Below are positions 27,725 to 35,687 of a stretch of 64,000 nucleotides of DNA, in pieces. Below the pieces are notes generated by a model. That model was not told where the DNA came from. It made no database searches and was given only the letters and a program-made list of their open reading frames with translations. This DNA comes from Pseudomonas cedrina subsp. cedrina (GTDB taxonomy: Bacteria > Pseudomonadota > Gammaproteobacteria > Pseudomonadales > Pseudomonadaceae), in contig NZ_MNPW01000004.1 of assembly GCF_001983175.1 (NCBI RefSeq), positions 310,001-374,000 on the forward strand, given 5' to 3'. The position numbers and the translations under genes are program-made. Positions within the stretch are counted from its first letter, which is position 1. Each line of letters opens with the position of its first letter.

Positions 27725-27909
27725 TTGTTAATTGCTTCTGAAGGAAAACTTTCGTTTGTGTGTAGTACTTTTCTGTATGTTATTTCTTTTAATTTTGTAG
27801 GCAATGGTGTAGAGCCCTTAAAACACGGGCTGCGTCGCAAAACAGGTGTTTTATTGCTAGTTGTTACAGAAGGAGTGTCGGGGTATTTTGGTGCTACCTA
27901 ATTGCCATC
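27725..27909. other. A/T-rich gap before the response regulator gene
   Basis: Visibly richer in A and T than the genes around it. It has a terminator-like hairpin AGCCC...GGGCT (27814-27831) and a degenerate match (10 of 16) to the island element at 27751-27766, about 144 bp before the next gene. Such A/T-rich DNA in Pseudomonas often binds MvaT/MvaU silencers. Confidence 0.45.
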
Positions 27910-28557
27910 ATGGAAAATACGATGATTCGCATCATTATTGCCGACGACCACCCTATTGTGCGTGTCGGGCAAAAAGTAGTTATTGAAGCGAGCGGCAAGT
28001 GCAAAGTAGTGGGCGAGGCCGACGGCCCCGATCAATTGCTGGCCTTGCTCAAGTGCACACCGTGTGACGTGATCGTGACGGATTTCGCGATGCCGGGCGA
28101 TCAGCAGGTGGACGGTTATGGCTTGCTGGGTTTATTGCATCGTCAGTACCCCAAGGTGCCGATGATTGTCGTGACCATGTTCGCCAACGTCGCCACGCTC
28201 CGCGCGGCCATGGCCCATGGCGCGAAATCGGTACTGGCCAAAAGCGCCTCGGCGCGGGAGTTGCCGCAGGCTATCCACTCTGTGTACCAGGGGCGCACCT
28301 TTATCAGTGAGTGCCTGCGCGTGCAGCTGGAGCAGGCCTGCGTGGCGCAGCCAACCCAGGCGCCGCAGCTATCGGGCAAAGAGCAGGAGGTGGTGCGTCT
28401 GCTGGCCAGTGGCCTGACGGTAACCGAGATCGCCGCGCGGGCCAATCGCAGCATTTCCACCATCAGCAAGCAGAAGAGTACGGCGATGCAGCGTTTGTGT
28501 ATTTCCACGGATGTGGATTTGTTTGCGTATGCGCGGGATGTGGGGATGGTGCCATGA
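27910..28557 (+). CDS. RcsB/NarL-family response regulator
   Basis: A 215-residue transcription regulator with an N-terminal receiver (D12-D13, phospho-acceptor D58 in IVTDFAMPG, T89, K111) and a C-terminal LuxR-type helix-turn-helix (about 148-210; LSGKEQEVVRLLASGLTVTEIA, then ISTISKQKSTAMQRL). The recognition helix ISTISKQKSTAM recalls RcsB (TISSQKKSAM). In P. aeruginosa, RcsCB and RocA-type regulators control cup fimbriae, so control of the adjacent DUF1120 fimbriae is likely. Start at 27910 has a weak ribosome site; M5 at 27922 is an alternative. No sensor kinase is encoded nearby. Confidence 0.9.
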   Translation: MENTMIRIIIADDHPIVRVGQKVVIEASGKCKVVGEADGPDQLLALLKCTPCDVIVTDFAMPGDQQVDGYGLLGLLHRQYPKVPMIVVTMFANVATLRAAMAHGAKSVLAKSASARELPQAIHSVYQGRTFISECLRVQLEQACVAQPTQAPQLSGKEQEVVRLLASGLTVTEIAARANRSISTISKQKSTAMQRLCISTDVDLFAYARDVGMVP

Positions 28558-28801
28558 AGTGTCGATGAAGTTACGAATTGATAGGAGGAGGCGCGTTAAT
28601 CAAATTTTTGCGTCACTTTGGAAGTTCGTATTAGTTGTATGTCGGTAGTTGTGTGCACGCTATAGATTATTGAGCTGTTGCTGCTGTTCGCAGTGGTAAT
28701 GATTAAATATCCCTAGTCTAATTATTCGAATCGAACGCATTGGATTGTTGTCGCTCGCGCGCGGCTGCCCGGTGCGTGCAGATTCAAAGTGAGCATAAAC
28801 A
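28558..28801. other. A/T-rich gap with island-type promoter (copy C)
   Basis: This 244-bp gap has TTCGTATTAGTTGTAT (28625-28640), then after 19 bp CTATAGATT. The element ends 162 bp before the 28802 start codon, and matches the other three in sequence and position. The rest is A/T-rich with no recognisable gene. Confidence 0.6.
28625..28668 (+). promoter_or_regulatory. island-type promoter of the separate subunit gene (copy C)
   Basis: The 16-bp element TTCGTATTAGTTGTAT fully fits the consensus TTCGTATTWGTTGYAT; TATAGA follows 20 bp after the TTGTAT half. The same regulator should therefore control this subunit and the main cluster. Confidence 0.65.
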
Positions 28802-29443
28802 ATGAAGAACTCGATATTCACGGCGGCCTTACTCTTGGCCAGTGTTTCCAATGTACTTGCAGCGTCCAGTATAGACCTGAGCGTCACGGGTGCGATCACG
28901 CCGGCGGCCTGTACGCCTGCCCTGTCGGGAGGCGGGGTGGTGGACCACGGCAAGATTTCGTTCAGTGACCTGAATAAGGCTTGGCCCTATCAAACCCAGC
29001 TGCCTGTTGCGACCCTGGCGCTGAGCGTCAATTGTTCTGCCGCGACATTGTTTGCGGTGAAAAGCCACGATAACCGTGCTGGAACCGTGAGCGCAGGTTT
29101 CGACGTGTCCAGTTTTGGCTTGGGACTGGTCAACGGCGACAAAAAAGTCGGCTGGTATACGTTGAAAATGAGCAATTCATTGGCCGACGGGGTACCGCAA
29201 TCCGTGATTGAATCCGTGGACGGCAAGACCTGGTTCGATGCGCCTGAAGACTTGCAGGTGTGGCAGCCTGACTGGATGCGCGCATTCAGCGCGGTAATCG
29301 GCAGCAACGCCGCGCCGATACCGGTTCAGGCCATGACCACGGATTTGCTGATCCAGACCACAATCGTCGACAAGCGTGAACTGCCGACAGGCCAGGAAGT
29401 GCCCTTGGACGGCAGCGCCACCCTCGATATCGTCTACCTGTAG
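28802..29443 (+). CDS. DUF1120-type fimbrial subunit on the opposite strand
   Basis: A 213-residue predicted pilin transcribed rightward, separated from the main cluster by the two regulators. Signal peptide MKNSIFTAALLLASVSNV to LA (20), ASSIDLSVTGAITPAACTP, DHGKISFSDLNKA, NCSAATLFAVKSHDNRAGT, SFGLGLVNGDKKVG, TWFDAP, and the ending SATLDIVYL. It has no chaperone or usher of its own and must use those of the leftward operon. Possession of the island-type promoter upstream indicates co-regulation. The ribosome site is weak. Confidence 0.86.
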   Translation: MKNSIFTAALLLASVSNVLAASSIDLSVTGAITPAACTPALSGGGVVDHGKISFSDLNKAWPYQTQLPVATLALSVNCSAATLFAVKSHDNRAGTVSAGFDVSSFGLGLVNGDKKVGWYTLKMSNSLADGVPQSVIESVDGKTWFDAPEDLQVWQPDWMRAFSAVIGSNAAPIPVQAMTTDLLIQTTIVDKRELPTGQEVPLDGSATLDIVYL

Positions 29444-29557
29444 ATCCTGTTCCGAGAGGTGAAGCCATGTTTATTATGCGGGTGAATGAACATGGCCTTC
29501 TGCGCCCGCGCAGACTATCGTGCAGCCCTACCGATAAAAAACACGGAAACAGCCCGC

Positions 29558-30028
29558 ATGAGTGACGCCCACACCGCCCTGATCACCCGCTTCTACGAAG
29601 CATTCCAGCGACTTGACGCCGAAGCCATGGCCGCCTGCTACACCGACGACATAGTGTTCAGCGACCCGGCGTTCGGCGCATTGCGCGGCCGCGACGCCGG
29701 TGACATGTGGCGCATGCTCACCACGCGGGCCAAAGACTTCTCGCTGACCTTCGACAACGTGCGCAGCGACGAGCGCACGGGCGGCGCGCATTGGGTGGCG
29801 ACCTACCTGTTCAGCGCCACCGGCAACACCGTGGTCAACGATATCCAGGCGCGCTTCGTGTTCCGCGATGGCAAGATCTGCGAGCACCACGATCATTTCG
29901 ACCTGTGGCGCTGGTCGCGTCAGGCCCTGGGTACCAAAGGCCTGCTGCTGGGCTGGACACCGTTGGTAAAAAACGCCGTGCGTGCCCAGGCTAATAAGGG
30001 CCTGAAGGCATTTCAGGCCAGTCGTTGA
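29558..30028 (+). CDS. NTF2-like (SnoaL-type) protein
   Basis: A 156-residue protein with an NTF2-like cone fold: LITRFYEAFQRLDAEAMAACYTDDIVFSDPAFGALRGRDAGDMW, followed by GKICEHHDHFDLWRWSRQALG, as in limonene-epoxide hydrolase and steroid isomerase relatives. The pocket could bind a small hydrophobic molecule, but no reaction can be named. I chose ATG 29558, where family similarity begins; an upstream in-frame Met at 29486 would add 24 residues. Monocistronic with a weak ribosome site. Confidence 0.8.
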   Translation: MSDAHTALITRFYEAFQRLDAEAMAACYTDDIVFSDPAFGALRGRDAGDMWRMLTTRAKDFSLTFDNVRSDERTGGAHWVATYLFSATGNTVVNDIQARFVFRDGKICEHHDHFDLWRWSRQALGTKGLLLGWTPLVKNAVRAQANKGLKAFQASR

Positions 30029-30066
30029 TAAACTCGGCGCTTCTTCTGGTTGATTGAATCCTCGCC

Positions 30067-30342
30067 GTGACTGACCCCGTTGAACCCAAACCCTGGTACG
30101 TCTACCTGGTGCGCGCCGCCAATGGCGCGCTGTATTGCGGCATCAGCAACGACCCGGTGCGCCGCTTTGCCTCGCACCAGCGCGGCAAGGGCGCGCGGTT
30201 CTTTTTGTCCAGCCCGGCGGTGGCGCTGGTGTACACCGAGCAATGCGCGAGCAAGGGCGAGGCGCTGCGCCAGGAGCGGCTGATCAAAAAACTCAAGAAG
30301 AGCGCCAAGGAATGCCTGGCGGCGAGTGGTTCATTGATCTGA
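30067..30342 (+). CDS. GIY-YIG domain protein (UPF0213 family)
   Basis: A 91-residue single-domain GIY-YIG protein related to E. coli YhbQ. The motif appears as [29 protein letters not shown] with the conserved Tyr and Arg, and the domain ends [18 protein letters not shown]. coli YhbQ has been reported to act on DNA; a role in repair is possible. It uses a GTG start. Both neighbours are unrelated. Confidence 0.88.
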   Translation: MTDPVEPKPWYVYLVRAANGALYCGISNDPVRRFASHQRGKGARFFLSSPAVALVYTEQCASKGEALRQERLIKKLKKSAKECLAASGSLI

Positions 30343-30418
30343 CTGATAGCTTCCCATCACACCCCCCGAGACGGTTGCGCGCTAAGCTGCAGGTTCATTT
30401 TGCCAAGTGGCCCCCCGC

Positions 30419-31354
30419 ATGTCTGAGCTCATCCTGCATCACTACCCTACATCCCCCTTCGCGGAAAAAGCCCGACTGCTGCTGGGTTTCAAAGGCTTGT
30501 CCTGGCATTCGGTGCACGTCTCGCCGGTGATGCCCAAGCCGGACCTGACTGCCCTGACCGGCGGCTACCGTAAAACCCCGGTGTTGCAGGTCGGCGCCGA
30601 TATCTATTGCGACACGGCCCTGATCGCACGCCGCCTGGAACAGGAAAAAGCCGCGCCGGCGCTGTTCCCCTTGGGCCAGGAAATGATCACCCAAACCTTC
30701 GCCACCTGGGCCGACAGCGTGGTATTCGCCCATGCGGTGAGCCTGGTGTTCCAGCCGGAGTCGGTGGCGGTGCGCTTCGGCAAACTGCCGCCGGAAGCGA
30801 TCAAGGCGTTTCTCGCCGACCGTGCTGCGCTGTTCAGCGGCGGCACCGCGAGCAAACTCCCGGTCGAAGTAGCCAAGCACCAATGGCCCGCGATCATGGC
30901 GCGGTTGGAGCAGCAGTTGCAGCGTGAGTCGGGGGATTACTTGTTCGGCGAGCCGTCGATTGCCGACTTCGCCATGGCTCACCCGTTGTGGTTTCTCAAG
31001 GCGACGCCGGTCACCGCGCCGTTGGTGGATGCGTACCCCGCCGTAGTGGCGTGGCTGGCGCGGGTCCTTGGCTTCGGACATGGCACGGCGAGCCCGATGA
31101 GCGCCGAGCAGGCCCTGGCCATTGCGCGCGACGCCACGCCGGCGGCGCTGCCGGATGAACGCTTTGAAGACCTCAATGGCTTCCGGGCCGGCCAGCAGGT
31201 GACCATCAGCGCCATCGATTACGGCGTCGATCCGGTCGCCGGGGAACTGCTGTTTGCCGGGCGCGAGGCGCTGATCCTGCGCCGCACCGACCCACGTGCC
31301 GGCACCGTACATGTGCATTTCCCGCGTTTCGGTTTCCGCATCCAGGCGCAGTAA
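30419..31354 (+). CDS. glutathione S-transferase family protein
   Basis: A 311-residue protein. The N-terminal thioredoxin-like domain (about residues 1-80: SELILHHYPTSPFAEKARLLLGFKGL, GGYRKTPVLQVGADIYCDTALIARRLE) and a helical GST C-domain (about 90-220; YLFGEPSIADFAMAHPLWFL) are clear. A further 90 residues (LNGFRAGQQVTISAIDYG to HFPRFGFRI) form a small beta-rich extra domain unusual for a GST. ATG 30419 is preferred over GTG 30407. Substrate unknown. Confidence 0.87.
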   Translation: MSELILHHYPTSPFAEKARLLLGFKGLSWHSVHVSPVMPKPDLTALTGGYRKTPVLQVGADIYCDTALIARRLEQEKAAPALFPLGQEMITQTFATWADSVVFAHAVSLVFQPESVAVRFGKLPPEAIKAFLADRAALFSGGTASKLPVEVAKHQWPAIMARLEQQLQRESGDYLFGEPSIADFAMAHPLWFLKATPVTAPLVDAYPAVVAWLARVLGFGHGTASPMSAEQALAIARDATPAALPDERFEDLNGFRAGQQVTISAIDYGVDPVAGELLFAGREALILRRTDPRAGTVHVHFPRFGFRIQAQ

Positions 31355-31365
31355 TCCCAGCCAGT

Positions 31366-31477
31366 GATCGTTCCCGCGCTCTGCGTGGGAATGCAGCCAT
31401 GGACGCTCTGCGTCTGCTTCTAAAGCGGGACGCGGAGCGTCCCAATAGGCATTACCACGCGGAGCGTGGGAACGATC
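31366..31477. repeat. palindromic repeat of a second family (GATCGTTCCC)
   Basis: Outer arms at 31366-31388 and 31455-31477 pair almost fully (GATCGTTCCCGCGCTCTGCG with complement). A nested pair GGACGCTCTGCGTC / GACGCGGAGCGTCC lies inside. It is unrelated in sequence to the GTGGGAGC family and appears once here. Confidence 0.85.
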
Positions 31478-31550
31478 TGTGCGATTTGCGAAAATTATTT
31501 TGGAAATCAGGTGAGGTAAACCTGCCGCTCACTCGTGTAGTGCTTGAAAC

Positions 31551-31569
31551 TGCGATCAATTCGCATTAA
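31551..31569. promoter_or_regulatory. weak Fur-box-like sequence
   Basis: TGCGATCAATTCGCATTAA, read on the other strand as TTAATGCGAATTGATCGCA, partly resembles a Fur box. It lies about 30 bp before a TonB receptor gene, where iron repression would be expected. The match is poor. Confidence 0.3.
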
Positions 31570-31596
31570 CAGCTTTTCTACACGGGTTCTCACAGC

Positions 31597-34017
31597 ATGA
31601 AGTCGACGGCGGGCGGTTGGGTTAAACAGTGGTTGGGCGCCTCGGTTTTGGCGGTATCGGGGCTGGCGTTACTGCCCCTGGGCACGGCATGGGCGCAAGA
31701 GCAACAAAGCGCCCAGTTCAACTTTGCCTTGGCCGCCAAACCGCTGCCCCAGGCCCTGAGTGATTTCAGCCGCGTGACCGGGATCAGCGTGATCTACACC
31801 GATGAAGCACCCTACGGGCTGAACGCGCCTGCGGTCAGCGGCCGGATGAGTGCACCCCAGGCCCTGCAACGCCTGCTCGGCAACAGCGGCTTTACCTTCC
31901 GCCAGATCGATGCGCGCACCCTGGCCCTCGAGCCCGTGCCCACCGACGGCGCGGTCAACCTGGGCGCCACCACCATCAGTGGCGTTGGCCAGCAAACCCA
32001 GGACACCACCAGCTATCAGCCGCCACCCACCAGTTCGGTGATGCGTTCGCGCGCGCCGCTGCTGGAAACCCCGCAAACCGTCAACGTGGTGCCGGCCCAA
32101 GTGCTGCGCGACCAGACCCCGCGCAACCTGGATGACGCCCTGGGCAATATCAGCGGCATCACCCAGGCCAACACCTTGGCCAGTACCCAGGACGCGGTGA
32201 TGCTGCGCGGCTTTGGCGACAACCGTAACGGCTCGATCATGCGCGACGGCATGCCGGTGGTGCAGGGCCGTGCGCTGAACGCCACCGCCGAGCGCGTCGA
32301 GGTGCTCAAAGGCCCGTCGTCGTTGCTGTACGGCATCCAGGATCCGGGCGGCGTGGTGAATATCGTCAGCAAAAAGCCTGAACTGGTGCAGTCCACCGCC
32401 CTGACCGTACGCGGCTCCACCTTCGGCGACGGCAAGAACGGCAGCGGCGGCAGCCTCGACACCACCGGCCCGATTGGCGACAGCGGCCTGGCGTACCGGC
32501 TGATCGTCGATCATGAAGACGAAGACTACTGGCGCAACTTCGGCACACACCGCGAGACGCTGGTGGCGCCGTCCCTGGCCTGGTTCGGCGACAGCACCCG
32601 ACTGCTGTTCGCCTACGAGCACCGCGAATTTCTCTCGCCGTTCGACCGGGGCACCGCCATCGACAAGTCCAATCACCCGCTGGACATCCCTTCCACCCGC
32701 CGCCTGGATGAACCCTTCAACAACATGGAGGGCCGGTCCGACCTGTACCGCTTCGAAGCCGACCATGACCTGAATGACGACTGGAAGGCCCACTTCGGCT
32801 ACAGCTGGAACCGCGAAACCTACGACGCCAGCCAAGTGCGCGTCAGTGCCGTGAATACCAACGGCACCCTGACGCGCAGGATGGATGGCACCCAGGGCGC
32901 GATCACCACCGACCGCTTCACCACCGCCAGCCTTGAAGGCAAGGTCAATGTGTTCGGCCTGCAGAACGACCTGGTGTTCGGCCTGGACGACGAATACCGC
33001 AAAACCTACCGCGCCGACCTGATCCGCCAGAACTCGCGCGGCACCTTCAACTACAACAATCCGGTGTACGGCAACGAAGTCGCGGGCACCACCGTCAGCG
33101 CCGCCGACAGCGCCCAGACCGATCTGCTGCGCAGCGACTCGCTGTTCTTCCAGGACGCGATTCACCTCACCGACCAATGGATTTTCGTCGCCGGTGCGCG
33201 CTATCAGATGTACGACCAGTACGCCGGCAAGGGCGTGCCGTTCAAGGCCAATACCGACGGCAACGGCCAGGCTTGGGTGCCGCGCGCCGGCCTGGTGTAT
33301 CGCTACACCGACGAACTGTCGTTCTACGGTAGCTACACCGAGTCGTTCAAACCCAACTCCACGATCGCAGCGCTGAACGACGGCAGCACCTTGACCGGCG
33401 ACCTCACGCCGGAGGAGTCCAAATCGTGGGAACTGGGGGCCAAGCTCGATATACCAGGGCGCATTACCGCCAGCGCGGCGTTGTTCACGATCAACAAGCG
33501 TAACGTGCTGGTGTCGGTGGGTTCCGGCGCAAACACGGTCTACAGCATCGCCGGCCAGGTCCGCTCCCGGGGCCTGGAACTCGACGCCAGCGGCCAGTTG
33601 ACCGACCAGTGGAGCCTGATCGGCAGCTACGCCTACACCGACGCCGAAGACATCAAGGACAATGACCCAACGCTTGAAGGCAACCGCCTGCAAAACGTCG
33701 CCAAGCACACCGGCTCGCTGTCGGTGGCTTATGATTTCGGCAACGTGTTTGGCGGCGATCAATTGCGAGTGGGCACGGGTGCGCGGTATGTCGGCGAACG
33801 CGCAGGCGATGCGGCCAACGACTTCAACCTGCCGGGCTACACGGTGGCGGATGCGTTCGCCACCTACGACACCCGGATCGATGGGCAGAAGGTCAAGTTC
33901 CAGCTCAACGTGAAGAACCTGTTCGACCGCACCTATTACACCTCGGCGGCGAGCCGGTTTTTTGTGTCGTTGGGCGATGCGCGGCAGGTGTCGCTTTCAA
34001 GCACCCTGGAATTCTAA
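31597..34017 (+). CDS. TonB-dependent siderophore receptor with signalling domain
   Basis: An 806-residue outer-membrane receptor. It has a long signal peptide (to about residue 33), an STN domain (about 40-115; FNFALAAKPLPQALSDFSRVTGISV), a plug (LETPQTVNVVPAQVLRDQTPRNLDDALGNISGI, LRGFGDNRNGSIMRDGMPVV, KGPSSLLYGIQDPGGVVNIVSKKP) and a 22-strand barrel ending SLSSTLEF. STN domains usually signal to a FecR anti-sigma factor, yet none is adjacent; the unpaired sigma/FecR genes at 51.7-53.2 kb are possible partners. The siderophore is not known; the plug fits hydroxamate-type receptors of the FpvA/FoxA/FiuA group. Confidence 0.93.
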   Translation: MKSTAGGWVKQWLGASVLAVSGLALLPLGTAWAQEQQSAQFNFALAAKPLPQALSDFSRVTGISVIYTDEAPYGLNAPAVSGRMSAPQALQRLLGNSGFTFRQIDARTLALEPVPTDGAVNLGATTISGVGQQTQDTTSYQPPPTSSVMRSRAPLLETPQTVNVVPAQVLRDQTPRNLDDALGNISGITQANTLASTQDAVMLRGFGDNRNGSIMRDGMPVVQGRALNATAERVEVLKGPSSLLYGIQDPGGVVNIVSKKPELVQSTALTVRGSTFGDGKNGSGGSLDTTGPIGDSGLAYRLIVDHEDEDYWRNFGTHRETLVAPSLAWFGDSTRLLFAYEHREFLSPFDRGTAIDKSNHPLDIPSTRRLDEPFNNMEGRSDLYRFEADHDLNDDWKAHFGYSWNRETYDASQVRVSAVNTNGTLTRRMDGTQGAITTDRFTTASLEGKVNVFGLQNDLVFGLDDEYRKTYRADLIRQNSRGTFNYNNPVYGNEVAGTTVSAADSAQTDLLRSDSLFFQDAIHLTDQWIFVAGARYQMYDQYAGKGVPFKANTDGNGQAWVPRAGLVYRYTDELSFYGSYTESFKPNSTIAALNDGSTLTGDLTPEESKSWELGAKLDIPGRITASAALFTINKRNVLVSVGSGANTVYSIAGQVRSRGLELDASGQLTDQWSLIGSYAYTDAEDIKDNDPTLEGNRLQNVAKHTGSLSVAYDFGNVFGGDQLRVGTGARYVGERAGDAANDFNLPGYTVADAFATYDTRIDGQKVKFQLNVKNLFDRTYYTSAASRFFVSLGDARQVSLSSTLEF

Positions 34018-34049
34018 CGTTCGATAGACATCCTGTGGCAAGCGGGCTT

Positions 34050-34186
34050 GTTGTGGCGAGCGGGCTTGCCCCGCGTTGGGGTGCGAAGCGCCCCCAATAA
34101 ATACGAATGCGGTGTATCAGATACGCCTCTGCGCCTGGTTTGGGGCTGCTTCGCAGCCCAACGCGGGGCAAGCCCGCTCGCCACAA
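34050..34186. repeat. long palindromic repeat (GTGGCGAGCGGGCTTG subtype)
   Basis: The left arm 34050-34080 (TTGTGGCGAGCGGGCTTGCC...) and right arm 34158-34186 are near-perfect complements. The inner parts have GGTGCGAAGCGCC and GGGGCTGCTTCGCAGCCC hairpins. The right edge is 54 bp before the dacB-like start. Confidence 0.85.
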
Positions 34187-34240
34187 GGGGTAGGAGCTGC
34201 TAGCGTTGCAGGCACTGATTGTTTGGCGGAAAAAATATTG

Positions 34241-35686
34241 ATGCACTTTGGACGATGGCTACACCTGCTGTGCTTTAGCTTTTTACTCGGCGGCTGCGCC
34301 AGCGTTTCGCAAACCTCCACCCCGGCGATCCTCGATCAGTTGCTGGCCGATCCGGCGCTGCAAGGCGCCACCGTCTCCCTGACGGTGCGCGACGCCCGCA
34401 CCGGCTACACCCTCTATCAGCACAACCCGAACACGCGCCTGGTTCCCGCGTCCAACCTGAAATTGCTGACCACGGTGGCGGCGATGGATGTGTTGGGCCC
34501 GCAGTACCGGTTCTCGACCCAGTTGTTAAGCAACGGTACACAACAAGGCGAGCGCCTGAGCGGCAATCTTTACCTGCGCGGCCTGGGCGACCCGACCACG
34601 CAGTTTGCCGATTACCAGGCGCTGGCCGCACAACTGGCCAGCCTGGGCGTGCGCCAGGTGCAAGGCGACCTGGTGTTCGATGACACCTGGTTCGACGCTG
34701 AACGCCTGGGGATCGATTGGGCCCAGGACGACGAAAGCACCTACTACGGCGCGCAGATTTCCGCGCTGACCGTGTCGCCCAATACGGATTTCGATGCCGG
34801 TACCTTGCTCGTCACCGCCACAGCGCCGGGAGGGCTCGGCCAGCCTGTCAGCGTCCAGCTGTTTCCTTCCACCGATTACGTGCAAATCAACAATCGTGCG
34901 GTCAGCGGCCCGGGTGACACCTACAGTGTCACCCGCCAGCACGGCACCAACCTGCTGCAACTCACGGGCGCGCTGGCACCGGGCAAGCAACGCCGGGAGT
35001 GGGTCAGCGTGTGGGAACCGACGCAACTGGTGGCCAATCTGTTCGAACAGGCGCTGGTGCAGCAGGGCATCAAAGTGCTGGGCCGGCGCGTAATCGGCGG
35101 GACAAGCCCGACCAACGCGACGCTCCTGGCAGAACACCAATCGGCGCCGTTGCAGGCGCTGATCACGCCACTGCTCAAACTCTCCAACAACAACATGTCC
35201 GAAGCGCTGCTCAAGGCCATGGGGCGCAAGACCGCCAATGCGGGCACCGCTCAGGCAGGCGTGGCAGCGGTGGCGGCGTTCATGGAACGCCAGGGGCTGG
35301 ACCCGGCGGCACTGAGCCAGGTGGACGGCTCGGGCCTGTCGCGGCGCAACCTGGTGTCGTCGCAGCACCTGAGCGACCTGCTGCTGGCGACCGCCCGGCA
35401 GCCCTGGTTCAACACCTGGTACAACGCCTTGCCGATTGCCGGCAACGCGGACCGCATGACCGGTGGCAGCCTGCGTTATCGCCTGCGCGGGACGGCCGCC
35501 GAGAACAACCTGCATGGCAAGACCGGCTCCATGGCCGGCGTGTCATCGTTGAGCGGCTACCTCACCGATGCCGAGGGACGGCGTCTGGTGTTTTCAATGA
35601 TCAGCAACAATTACCTGGGCGACGCCGCGCCGATCCGAGCCCTGGAAGATCGCGTAGCCCTGACCCTCGCGACCTGGCGCTACTGA
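34241..35686 (+). CDS. dacB: D-alanyl-D-alanine carboxypeptidase/endopeptidase (PBP4, DacB-like)
   Basis: A class C penicillin-binding protein that trims or cuts peptidoglycan cross-links in the periplasm. The 481-residue product has the three active-site motifs: S71-N-L-K74, SNNNMS and HGKTGS. The N-terminus (LLCFSFLLGGCAS) carries a lipobox with C19, so it is probably a lipoprotein, unlike E. coli DacB. I chose ATG 34241, which gives this signal; the frame is open back into the repeat. The ribosome site is weak. It ends 1 bp from the convergent IclR gene. Confidence 0.92.
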   Translation: MHFGRWLHLLCFSFLLGGCASVSQTSTPAILDQLLADPALQGATVSLTVRDARTGYTLYQHNPNTRLVPASNLKLLTTVAAMDVLGPQYRFSTQLLSNGTQQGERLSGNLYLRGLGDPTTQFADYQALAAQLASLGVRQVQGDLVFDDTWFDAERLGIDWAQDDESTYYGAQISALTVSPNTDFDAGTLLVTATAPGGLGQPVSVQLFPSTDYVQINNRAVSGPGDTYSVTRQHGTNLLQLTGALAPGKQRREWVSVWEPTQLVANLFEQALVQQGIKVLGRRVIGGTSPTNATLLAEHQSAPLQALITPLLKLSNNNMSEALLKAMGRKTANAGTAQAGVAAVAAFMERQGLDPAALSQVDGSGLSRRNLVSSQHLSDLLLATARQPWFNTWYNALPIAGNADRMTGGSLRYRLRGTAAENNLHGKTGSMAGVSSLSGYLTDAEGRRLVFSMISNNYLGDAAPIRALEDRVALTLATWRY

Positions 35687-35687
35687 C

